This document shows, piece after piece, positions 34,338-41,741 of a DNA stretch of 64,000 bases (positions are counted from its first letter, which is position 1; every line of letters starts with the position of its first letter). Origin of the DNA: Dysgonomonadaceae bacterium PH5-43 (GTDB taxonomy: Bacteria; Bacteroidota; Bacteroidia; Bacteroidales; Azobacteroidaceae); assembly GCA_029916745.1 (NCBI GenBank), contig JARXWK010000009.1, forward strand, positions 1-64,000, given 5' to 3'. Both the position numbers and the translations under genes were made by a program. Under the pieces are notes generated by a model that saw only the letters and a program-made list of their open reading frames with translations, did no database searches and had not been told where the DNA came from.

Positions 34338-35302
34338 AAGTTCAATCTCCACATAAAATACGACACTACAAATCTTTAGCAAATTACTATAAAAACCTTC
34401 CTATAAGACAGAGAAGGGTTAAGGCATCGGTGCACTTAGAGTCGGGAGATGACGTTCATTTTTGGAAAACAATATTCAAACATTATTTCCCAAAAGACAA
34501 TTTTCACTTCATAACCTATTCGAGAAGTCATTCGGGCAACAATGCTACTGGTAGCGCACAATGCTTAGCTTACAAAGATTACCTAAGCAAAGAGTTTGTT
34601 GTGTGCATTGATAGCGATTATAAATACATTTCAGGATACCCTAACATCGACATAAATCATTTCATATTTCAAACTTATACTTATTCGTTCGAAAATCATA
34701 ATTGTTACAGTGCCGGACTTTCAGATGTTTGTAAGGCTTCGACTGGATACGACAACAATTACTACAACTTTGAAAACTTTTTTGTTGATTATTCTAATAT
34801 CATCTTCGACCTCTTTGCTTGGCATATAGCATTATACAGAAGAAATCATAAAGCATTCCCTATCAAATCTTTTCTGGAAGTTATAACTCTACAATCAGGT
34901 TCTAATGATATTTACAATGAATCAAAGGAATTTCTTTACACCATTAATATAAAGGTGCAAAATAAAATTAGAAAGCTCCGAAAAGATTATCCTTCAATAA
35001 ATATTCATAAAGAAAAAGAGCATTTGTATTCTTTAGGTATCCACGACGACAATGTTTATCTTTTTGTGCGAGGACATAATATTCACGCTCTGTGTGTATC
35101 TATTGGCAGAGATGTTTGTAAGTGGATACTTAATGAAGAAAAAGGCAAGTCGTATAACTCTCCTGATAAAATTAGCAAGTTATACAATGAACGAAGAACT
35201 TTCAAAAGTAAGATAAGGAACAATATACTTTTTGAAGAATACCCCGAAATACAAAAGATTGGGGAAGATATGAACTATTACAAATCTTTATTTAATAAAT
35301 AA
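34334..35302 (+). CDS. DUF4435 (TOPRIM-like) protein of a PARIS-like pair
   Basis: A 322-aa protein. The N-terminal part has the DUF4435/TOPRIM pattern: an acidic residue in ASVHLESGDDVHFW (E36) and DSD in VVCIDSDYKY (D93, D95). These could coordinate metal for nucleic-acid cleavage. The C-terminal half is basic and helical (KVQNKIRKLRKDYP) and may bind RNA or DNA. In PARIS the AriB effector is a DUF4435 nuclease that cleaves host tRNA once released. By analogy this could be a toxic effector kept in check by the ATPase upstream (4-nt overlap). It is followed by rsmD after one base. No transposase or integrase flanks the pair. Confidence 0.75.
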   Translation: MKVQSPHKIRHYKSLANYYKNLPIRQRRVKASVHLESGDDVHFWKTIFKHYFPKDNFHFITYSRSHSGNNATGSAQCLAYKDYLSKEFVVCIDSDYKYISGYPNIDINHFIFQTYTYSFENHNCYSAGLSDVCKASTGYDNNYYNFENFFVDYSNIIFDLFAWHIALYRRNHKAFPIKSFLEVITLQSGSNDIYNESKEFLYTINIKVQNKIRKLRKDYPSINIHKEKEHLYSLGIHDDNVYLFVRGHNIHALCVSIGRDVCKWILNEEKGKSYNSPDKISKLYNERRTFKSKIRNNILFEEYPEIQKIGEDMNYYKSLFNK

Positions 35303-35303
35303 T

Positions 35304-35834
35304 ATGCGTATTGTTAGCGGAAAATACAGAAGCAGACGCTTCGATGTGCCTAAGTCTTTTAAGTCTCGACCAACTACCGACTTTGCAAAAGAGAATCTAT
35401 TTAATGTATTGAATAATATGATAGATTTTGAAGATACTGTTGCCTTAGATTTGTTTTCGGGTACAGGCAGTATAAGTTTTGAGTTATTATCTCGTGGCTG
35501 TCCTTCGGTTACTTGTGTGGAAAAAGATTCTATGCATTATTCATTCATTAAAAAAGTAAAAGCGGAACTTAACGACAACAACTTAACCACGATAAAAGCT
35601 GATGTTTTTAAGTTTATTGAATCGTGCAACCAAAAATTCGACCTTATCTTTGCCGACCCTCCTTATGCCTTAAAGGAATTAGAATTAATACCCAATATTA
35701 TTCTATCAAAAGATATTCTTAACCCTGGCGGTATATTCATAATGGAGCACCCGAAGGAATACGACTTCTCAAGTATAGATCGATTTAGTCAGAAAAGGGT
35801 GTATGGTGCAGTAAACTTTAGCTTGTTTATGTAA
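35304..35834 (+). CDS. rsmD: 16S rRNA G966 N2-methyltransferase
   Basis: SAM-dependent methyltransferase that modifies G966 of 16S rRNA in the 30S subunit. Seen in the sequence: the N-terminal RIVSGKYRSRRFDVP, the PTTDFAKENLFNVL helix, SAM motif DLFSGTGSISFELLSRG (about 48-64) and catalytic ADPPY (near 116). The 176-aa length is normal. Its start is 2 nt after the DUF4435 stop, so its translation probably depends on that upstream pair. Confidence 0.93.
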   Translation: MRIVSGKYRSRRFDVPKSFKSRPTTDFAKENLFNVLNNMIDFEDTVALDLFSGTGSISFELLSRGCPSVTCVEKDSMHYSFIKKVKAELNDNNLTTIKADVFKFIESCNQKFDLIFADPPYALKELELIPNIILSKDILNPGGIFIMEHPKEYDFSSIDRFSQKRVYGAVNFSLFM

Positions 35835-35888
35835 GTCAAGGTTTAAATAATAATGTCAATATTCTTTTCAATAGTTTATATATTTTTC

Positions 35889-35896
35889 TATTTTTG
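35889..35896 (+). promoter_or_regulatory. -7 promoter box of plsC
   Basis: TATTTTTG matches TAnnTTTG and lies 19 bases before the ATG. Confidence 0.45.
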
Positions 35897-35914
35897 CATT
35901 ATTAATAAAATAAA

Positions 35915-36679
35915 ATGAAAAAGATTATCATTCTAATTTATCAGTTGTTAGTATGGCTTCCTCTCTCCGTTACAGCAACAGTAATAACGGCTATAACTGT
36001 AAGTGTTGGCTGTTTGTTAGGTGGCGAACGGTTCTTTAGTTATTATCCTGGCGTATGGTGGTCGCGTTTTATTTGTTTTATTTCTTTATGTCCTGTAAAA
36101 GTAAAAGGACGAGAAAAGTTAAAAAAACAATCATATATCTTTGTTGCTAATCACCAAGGAGCTTATGATATTTTCCTTATATATGGATTCTTGAATTATC
36201 CTATAAAATGGGTAATGAAGCAGAGTTTACGCAAAATCCCTTTTGTTGGAAAAGCGTGCGAACTGGCAGGTTTTATATTTGTAGATAGTTCTTCGCCACA
36301 AGCTGCAGCCAAAACAGTAAAAGAAGCCGAAGAAAAATTAAAAAACGGAGGAGCTTCTATAGTTATCTTCCCTGAAGGCTCAAGAACATTTACTGGAGAA
36401 ATAGGTAAGTTTAAGAAAGGGGCTTACCAAATGGCTATGGACTTAAAGCTTCCGATAGTGCCAATTACTATAAATGGTTCGTTCGATGTTATGAAAAGAG
36501 GTTCGTTTTTACTTAATCCTCACAAAATGGAATTAGTTATGCACGACCCTATACTTACAGATAACTTAAATGTCAACAATGTAAGAGATGTAGCTAACAA
36601 TATCCGAAATTTAGCAGACTTATCTCGAAATGAAATAGATGCAGGTCTGTGGAGTAAATACAAATCAAAAAACAATTAA
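35915..36679 (+). CDS. plsC: 1-acyl-sn-glycerol-3-phosphate acyltransferase
   Basis: Transfers an acyl chain to lysophosphatidic acid to form phosphatidic acid at the inner membrane. The two family motifs are present: NHQGAYD (H80, D85, the catalytic HX4D) and FPEGSR (about 152-157). An N-terminal hydrophobic region (about residues 5-33) anchors it. The 254-aa length is typical. The reading frame of the next long ORF extends back into its 3' end, but that gene most likely starts further on. Confidence 0.9.
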   Translation: MKKIIILIYQLLVWLPLSVTATVITAITVSVGCLLGGERFFSYYPGVWWSRFICFISLCPVKVKGREKLKKQSYIFVANHQGAYDIFLIYGFLNYPIKWVMKQSLRKIPFVGKACELAGFIFVDSSSPQAAAKTVKEAEEKLKNGGASIVIFPEGSRTFTGEIGKFKKGAYQMAMDLKLPIVPITINGSFDVMKRGSFLLNPHKMELVMHDPILTDNLNVNNVRDVANNIRNLADLSRNEIDAGLWSKYKSKNN

Positions 36680-36770
36680 AATATTTTTATCTACTTGCAA
36701 CGTTTTTAATATTTCTATCATCATAGTTAAAGACAAGGATGAAAATCATATTTCCGAATTAAAAAACTTT

Positions 36771-37889
36771 ATGAGTATGAACAAAAGAAACAACATTACG
36801 AAATGGTTAGTTGCGGGGGCTTCTATCGCTGCTTGCGCATCTTTAATTTGGATAATATTCCCTTTTGTTCAACAGTTTTTCCAGTCGTATAATACCATCG
36901 CCAAAGTCGAAAATACTTCAACTCCTTTAGAAGAAGCAACAATTATTAGTGATGAACCATCGCTAATAGAGCAAGAAACTGAGTCGTTGATAATAGCTGA
37001 AGCAAAAAAATCAATATCATCTAAAGCCGTTACAGTAAAAGCTATAAGAGAAGAAAGAGAAACAAAAGAATTTATAGAGTCTCAAACTGCCGAGACGGAA
37101 ATTAAGCAAGAAAACACACAGACAGAAAATAAAAAAGAAACTCCATCATTAAAAGAGAGCTTTAATTCGCATTTATCTGCTGACTATAATTTATTATCAT
37201 CGTTAGAGAAAAAGACACAAAAGAAAACCAGTTTTGGAGTATACACAGGCTCTTCTACAGGAGAGTTAATTGCCTCAAATGAAAAATCGTCTGATTTTGT
37301 TTACTACGATGCAAGTCAACTAAGAAACGACATAATGGAAAATGATGGCGGACAATATAATATACCTCTAACCTCTGATAACTTTTCAAACATATCTCAC
37401 AATATTCCTTTGTCGTTTGGTTTAAGTTTTAGAAAAGACTTAAATCAATATATCTCTTTAGAGACTGGTTTGGTGTATACTTATCTGTATTCTAAATTCA
37501 GAAACAAATACCCGAGAGAAGAACTGAAACAAGGATTACATTATTTAGGCATTCCAATAAAAGGAGTTGTTAATATTTATTCTGATAAATCTGATTGGCA
37601 TATCTATTTCTCCGCAGGTATTATGATGGAGAAAGGGTTAAACGCTCATTATTCTTATATTTATCACGACAACAACAGAAACTATTCTACCTCTTCTAAC
37701 GAGAACATAAAAGGTTTGCAGTGGTCGGTAAATGCAGCTTTAGGATTCGGATATAAACTCAACAACAGTTACAGTATTTACTTCGAGCCTAACATCAACT
37801 ATTACTTAGACAATAATCAGCCATTAAATTCAAGAACACAAAACCCCATAACAATAGGAGTTTCTGCTGGTCTTAGATATATCTGGTAG
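36771..37889 (+). CDS. Membrane-anchored protein with C-terminal outer-membrane-type beta-barrel
   Basis: From the ATG at 36771 (or 36777) this is 372 residues; the frame is open back to 36639 inside plsC, but that part overlaps a conserved coding region. After a basic start there is one hydrophobic helix (about residues 12-31), then a long polar Glu/Thr/Lys-rich linker (about 40-140). A C-terminal domain of amphipathic strands follows (from about 150, for example ISLETGLVYTYLYSKF and LGIPIKGVVNIY), ending in ITIGVSAGLRYIW. This layout occurs in Bacteroidales proteins annotated as PorT-like or OMP_b-brl domain proteins. Placing a barrel after an inner-membrane helix is unusual. No specific function is assigned. 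Confidence 0.6.
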   Translation: MSMNKRNNITKWLVAGASIAACASLIWIIFPFVQQFFQSYNTIAKVENTSTPLEEATIISDEPSLIEQETESLIIAEAKKSISSKAVTVKAIREERETKEFIESQTAETEIKQENTQTENKKETPSLKESFNSHLSADYNLLSSLEKKTQKKTSFGVYTGSSTGELIASNEKSSDFVYYDASQLRNDIMENDGGQYNIPLTSDNFSNISHNIPLSFGLSFRKDLNQYISLETGLVYTYLYSKFRNKYPREELKQGLHYLGIPIKGVVNIYSDKSDWHIYFSAGIMMEKGLNAHYSYIYHDNNRNYSTSSNENIKGLQWSVNAALGFGYKLNNSYSIYFEPNINYYLDNNQPLNSRTQNPITIGVSAGLRYIW

Positions 37890-37894
37890 AATTG

Positions 37895-39199
37895 CTACAA
37901 ATAAGGAACAACTCTTTCTAACTGATTACCTCGAGAACCTTTTATTAAGATGTTGTATCCTTGTATATTTTCTTCTTGAAGATATTCTATTAGGTTATCA
38001 GTAGAAGAAAATAATCTCCAATTAATAGGGAACAATGCTGTGTGAACTTTGAAATTATCTCCAACTAATAGCACCTTATCTATATCGTTTAGTGATTTAA
38101 GCAAGTTCAAAACTTTTAAGTGTTCTTCTTCCGAATATTCTCCTAATTCTTTCATCTCGCCTAATACAATAATCTTAGGAGAAGCTATATATCTACCAAA
38201 ATCAGTAAGTGAAACAAGCATACTACTCGGATTTGCATTGTAAGCATCTAAGAGTAAATTATTGTTTTCTGTTTTCAGAGTTTGAGAACGATTGTTTGTA
38301 GGGAGATAGTTTTCAAGTGCATTGTTAATATTATTTTGACTTACCCCAAAGTAATCGGCAATAGTTATAGCGGCTAATATATTTTCGAGATTATAAGTGC
38401 CCGAAAGATTTGTCTTAACAAGCGAATAGTTATTATCTCCTTCTTTACTCCATCTTACCGTAACATTATTCGTAGTATCAACAATGTTTCCTTTTATCTC
38501 AGCCTCAGCAGAAGAAGCGTAATAAACAACCGACAAGAGGTTATGGTATTTACTTAATATTTCATTGTCTTTATTAGCAAACACAACTCCATTCTTTTTG
38601 CGAAGATAGTCATACAACTCCGTTTTTGTTTTAATTATTCCCTCAAACGAACCAAAACCTTCTAAGTGAGCCTTACCTATATTTGTGATTAACCCATAAT
38701 CTGGATCTGCAATCTTACACAAATCTTTAATTTCTCCTTGATGATTAGCCCCCATTTCAATTACTGCAAATTTATGTTCGGGTTTAATTCTTAATAAAGT
38801 AAGAGGAACACCTATATGATTGTTGAGATTTCCTTGAGTATAAAGTGTTTGATACTGTGCCGACAAAGCCGTTGCTACAAGTTCTTTTGATGTAGTTTTG
38901 CCGTTAGTTCCTGTTATTGCAATTACCTTAGGATTTAGATGTTGCCTATGGTACAGAGCAAGCTGCTGCAAAGTAATAAGAGAATTCTCTACCTTTATTA
39001 TTTTTTCGTTGTCGGGTAAGTCTTGTTTGTCAGCTACTGCAAATGCAGCTCCATTATTAAGAGCTTGTTCAACATAGTTGTTGCCATCAAATCTATCTCC
39101 CTTAATTGCAAAGAAAATAGAATTAGTTTCACAATTACGACTGTCAATGCTTATGTTGGGATATTTTACAAACAAATTATATAACTCGGATATTTGCAT
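37895..39199 (-). CDS. murF: UDP-MurNAc-tripeptide--D-Ala-D-Ala ligase
   Basis: Adds D-Ala-D-Ala to the UDP-MurNAc-tripeptide in the last cytoplasmic step of peptidoglycan precursor synthesis. Residues 1-85 form the N-terminal MurF domain (SIDSRNCETNSIFFAIKG). The central ligase domain has the ATP loop ITGTNGKTTSKE (95-106) and EMGANHQGEI. The C-terminal domain contains NNRSQ and DAYNANPSSM, characteristic of MurF. The 434-aa length is standard. It is not in a mur cluster here; it is divergent from folP. Confidence 0.95.
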   Translation of the reverse strand: MQISELYNLFVKYPNISIDSRNCETNSIFFAIKGDRFDGNNYVEQALNNGAAFAVADKQDLPDNEKIIKVENSLITLQQLALYHRQHLNPKVIAITGTNGKTTSKELVATALSAQYQTLYTQGNLNNHIGVPLTLLRIKPEHKFAVIEMGANHQGEIKDLCKIADPDYGLITNIGKAHLEGFGSFEGIIKTKTELYDYLRKKNGVVFANKDNEILSKYHNLLSVVYYASSAEAEIKGNIVDTTNNVTVRWSKEGDNNYSLVKTNLSGTYNLENILAAITIADYFGVSQNNINNALENYLPTNNRSQTLKTENNNLLLDAYNANPSSMLVSLTDFGRYIASPKIIVLGEMKELGEYSEEEHLKVLNLLKSLNDIDKVLLVGDNFKVHTALFPINWRLFSSTDNLIEYLQEENIQGYNILIKGSRGNQLERVVPYL

Positions 39200-39228
39200 A
39201 AATCTTCAAAATCAAATTATTAGATAAA

Positions 39229-39236
39229 CAAAGGTA
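39229..39236 (-). promoter_or_regulatory. -7 promoter box of murF
   Basis: Minus-strand TACCTTTG, a TAnnTTTG match 30 bases before the murF start. Confidence 0.5.
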
Positions 39237-39246
39237 TAAAATACTC

Positions 39247-39276
39247 TTGATTACTGAGTAAAAAAATTTACTTTTG
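39247..39276 (+). promoter_or_regulatory. Promoter of folP-cdaA
   Basis: TTG (39247-39249), a 19-nt spacer and TACTTTTG (39269-39276). Transcription would start near 39283, so the upstream in-frame GTG at 39281 cannot be the start codon; the ATG at 39302 is chosen. Confidence 0.6.
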
Positions 39277-39301
39277 TGTTGTGAATTTATCTAAAGAATA
39301 T

Positions 39302-40135
39302 ATGACTTCGAATGTACAAGGAGAACTAATGAATTTCTCTTCTCCTAAAGTTATGGGCATACTTAATATTACGCCCGACTCTTTCTTTTCTGGAAGTAGG
39401 AAACAAACAGAAAAAGAAATAACCGAACGTGTAATTAACATTGTAGAAGAAGGAGCAGACATAATAGATGTAGGAGCATACTCTTCGCGACCCAATGCAG
39501 TGTTTGTAAGCGAAGAAGAAGAGTGGGAAAGAATGAAGTATGGCTTAAGCATTCTTTACAAATTAGCACCAAAAGCTATAGTTTCGATAGATACTTTCAG
39601 AGCCGAAGTTGCCAAAAGAAGCGTGGAAGAGTTTGGAGCCGCAATAATCAACGATATTTCTGCAGGCGAATTAGACTCTAAAATGTTTGATACAGTTGCA
39701 AGTCTGCAAGTTCCGTATATAATTATGCATATGAGAGGTACTCCGCAAACAATGATGCAGTTTACTGATTACAATCATCTAACCCAAGACATTCTTATAT
39801 ACTTCTCTGAAAAAGTAAATATACTAAACCAGAAAGGAGTGAATGATATTTGGATAGACCCTGGTTTTGGCTTTAGCAAAACAACAGATCAAAACTATGA
39901 ACTGCTTAGTAATTTAGAACAATTCGACATATTTAATATGCCTATACTTGTAGGTTTTTCGAGAAAAACAATGATAAGAGAAGTAATAAACGCTTCCCCA
40001 GCAGAAGCTCTAACAGGTACAGTGGCATTAAATATGTATTCTCTCACAAAAGGGGCTGATATTATCAGAGTTCACGATGTTAAAGATGCAGTAGAAACTG
40101 TAAAACTATTTAATAAAATACAACAACAATGTTAA
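39302..40135 (+). CDS. folP: Dihydropteroate synthase
   Basis: Joins p-aminobenzoate to dihydropterin pyrophosphate in folate synthesis, and is the sulfonamide target. The signature MGILNITPDSFFSGSR is near the start. GADIIDVGAYSSRP, SIDTFRAEVA, NDISAGELD and the late WIDPGFGFSKT follow. Length is 277 aa. The tail overlaps the diadenylate cyclase start by 7 nt, a folP-cdaA pairing common in Bacteroidota. Confidence 0.94.
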   Translation: MTSNVQGELMNFSSPKVMGILNITPDSFFSGSRKQTEKEITERVINIVEEGADIIDVGAYSSRPNAVFVSEEEEWERMKYGLSILYKLAPKAIVSIDTFRAEVAKRSVEEFGAAIINDISAGELDSKMFDTVASLQVPYIIMHMRGTPQTMMQFTDYNHLTQDILIYFSEKVNILNQKGVNDIWIDPGFGFSKTTDQNYELLSNLEQFDIFNMPILVGFSRKTMIREVINASPAEALTGTVALNMYSLTKGADIIRVHDVKDAVETVKLFNKIQQQC

Positions 40136-40896
40136 TCGACTTCGGAATTAAAGATATTATAGATATACTTTTAGTAGCATTCTTTCTTTACGAAACTTAT
40201 CTCTTGATGAGAAAGACAGGAACTACTGCTATTTTCTTAGGAGTATTAGCCTTTATCGCTCTTTGGTTACTTGTTTCGCAAGTATTTGAGATGCGACTAA
40301 TGGGTGCAATTCTTGATAAATTTATAAGCGTTGGCTTTATTTTACTTGTTATAGTGTTCCAAAAAGAAATAAGAGAGTTTTTACAAGCCCTGGGCTCTAA
40401 TAAAGGAATTAAAATCATCACGCGACTTTTCAGACCTAAGAACAAAACCAACGAAGAAGATGTGTCGCATATAACTCCTATTGTAATGGCAGCTATGGAT
40501 ATGGCAAAGAGAAAAGAAGGTGCTCTCATTGCCATTCAGCAATACGACTTGTTAGACTCTTATGCAGAAACAGGAGAAGATATTAATGCAAACATTAGCA
40601 CTCGACTTATTGAAAATATCTTTTTCAAGAATAGTCCGTTACACGATGGGGCGATGATTATATCGGGTAAAAAAATAAAAGCGGCTTCGTGTATCTTACC
40701 AGTGTCACAAAACCATAATATCCCTAAACGTTACGGTCTTCGACACCGTTCCGCCTTAGGATTATCGGAAGAAACCGACGCAAAGGTTATTATAGTATCG
40801 GAAGAAACAGGAAAAATTTCTTTAGCTTACAAAGCTAAACTGAAGTCTAACATTTCGGCCGAAGAGCTTCAAAAACTACTTATTACGAAAGAGTAA
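40129..40896 (+). CDS. cdaA: Membrane diadenylate cyclase (CdaA/DacA)
   Basis: Makes cyclic di-AMP from two ATP, a signal for osmotic and cell-wall homeostasis. Three N-terminal membrane helices (about residues 10-75) precede the DAC domain (about 100-250). The active-site motifs are DGA (173-175) and RHR (205-207), with NSPLHDG upstream. The 255-aa length is normal for the membrane-bound form. It is translationally coupled to folP. No CdaR-like regulator follows; an 845-bp non-coding region with the 650-bp repeat comes next. Confidence 0.93.
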   Translation: MLIDFGIKDIIDILLVAFFLYETYLLMRKTGTTAIFLGVLAFIALWLLVSQVFEMRLMGAILDKFISVGFILLVIVFQKEIREFLQALGSNKGIKIITRLFRPKNKTNEEDVSHITPIVMAAMDMAKRKEGALIAIQQYDLLDSYAETGEDINANISTRLIENIFFKNSPLHDGAMIISGKKIKAASCILPVSQNHNIPKRYGLRHRSALGLSEETDAKVIIVSEETGKISLAYKAKLKSNISAEELQKLLITKE

Positions 40897-40991
40897 ATAC
40901 ATTAACATATAGAACCATTTTCGACCAGAATCTTATCATAATCTTGTTGACTTAATTTTATATTACTCACACAGTCAACTATCTGACAAAT

Positions 40992-41084
40992 AAAAAAAGG
41001 GAGTGCCTTTTAGTATCGACACGCCCTTGATAATAGTTAAGGTAAGTAAAATGGGTTAGGATAATTATATCTTGATATATAATT
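40992..41084 (-). ncRNA. Predicted small RNA in repeat copy 1
   Basis: A minus-strand promoter lies just upstream: -33 TTG (41119-41121), a 20-nt spacer and -7 TACTTTTG (41091-41098). The transcript would be about 93 nt. It has a 5' AT hairpin (ATTATAT/ATATAAT), a single-stranded middle with CCTAACCCATTTTACTTACC, then a terminator hairpin AAGGGCGTGTC/GGCACTCCCTT (one mismatch) followed by seven T residues. The same unit is in copy 2 with a perfect stem. There is no coding potential. Expression is not shown. Confidence 0.6.
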
Positions 41085-41090
41085 ATAACA

Positions 41091-41121
41091 CAAAAGTAAC
41101 ACATATATTTATACTTAGCAA
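41091..41121 (-). promoter_or_regulatory. Promoter of the small RNA, copy 1
   Basis: Minus-strand TTG, 20-nt spacer, TACTTTTG. This is a full -33/-7 match, conserved in both repeat copies. Confidence 0.6.
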
Positions 41122-41439
41122 GTGTTTTGTTAAAAATATTTCTAAAACTCTTGAATGTATTTCGGGGTTTATATATGGTTTTTTAGAATTTCAAGACTTT
41201 AGTTTTGTTTTTTACCTCTTAATGTGCTGGTATATAATATAATACAATAATATTTTGTTTGTAGTTGTGTGCTATTAGATTTGAATTAAATTACATTTTG
41301 ATTTGAAATTTCTATTAAGTGCATTTAATGTGCAATTCAAAGTATATTAAAAAAGTAATAAAATCATTTTTTAATTCAAGTAGTGAAAGAGTGATAAAAT
41401 ATATATTCATTATAAATCACACATACATCTATAATATTA

Positions 41440-41560
41440 TGATAAAATCAAAAATGCCATTTCTTGCGAAGGTGTATTAAGATAATAGTTAAGAAGCTTA
41501 AATGGATTAGGAGCGTTTATATTTTTATATATAAAAGAATATACAAAATATAATATATAT
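41440..41560 (-). other. Diverged second copy of the small-RNA unit inside repeat copy 1
   Basis: On the minus strand this reads an AT palindrome (TTTTATATATAAAA), then TCCTAATCCATTTAAGC and TTCTTAACTATTATC. These correspond in order to the AT hairpin, TCCTAACCCATTTTACT and CTTAACTATTATC of the small RNA at 40992. A weak hairpin and GCATTTTTG follow in place of the strong terminator. The -7 box is poor (spacing off by one). It is also present in copy 2 (about 45565-45690). Confidence 0.5.
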
Positions 41561-41741
41561 GCTTATATGACACAGGCATTTTTAAAAATATATTTTATCG
41601 GACAGAAATAAAATTCTTTAGTGTAATCAAGTTTTGTCGATGATTTTGTTGACCGCCATTAACTTTGATTTGTATAGTTACTATAGTTCGAGACAAAGCT
41701 AAAGTTTTATCGGATAACAATAATTCATAGTAGATGGTGGA

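Larger units (their letters stand above)
40933..41582. repeat. 650-bp direct repeat, copy 1 (downstream of the TOTE gene)
   Basis: This non-coding block is repeated at 45064-45716 in the same orientation, with roughly 95% identity by eye (about 30 differences, mostly transitions, plus a few 1-2-nt indels). It starts at TTATCATAATCTTGTTGAC and ends at ACAGGCATTTT. Outside those points the two flanks are unrelated. Inside it are an inverted repeat GTTGAC/GTCAAC, a minus-strand promoter-to-terminator unit (40992-41121) and a diverged second copy of that unit (about 41440-41560). There is no ORF of note. Confidence 0.9.

Noticed and set aside
36639-36770. Upstream extension of the beta-barrel protein gene into plsC
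   Set aside because: The added residues are low-complexity, overlap a conserved gene in another frame and precede a better ATG at 36771.
39281-39301. GTG start for folP
   Set aside because: It lies at or before the transcript start predicted from TACTTTTG at 39269-39276; ATG at 39302 is 26 nt downstream of that box and precedes the conserved domain.
40933-41582. Insertion sequence or long terminal repeat
   Set aside because: No transposase, reverse transcriptase or integrase gene, no terminal inverted repeats and no visible target-site duplication at the block ends.
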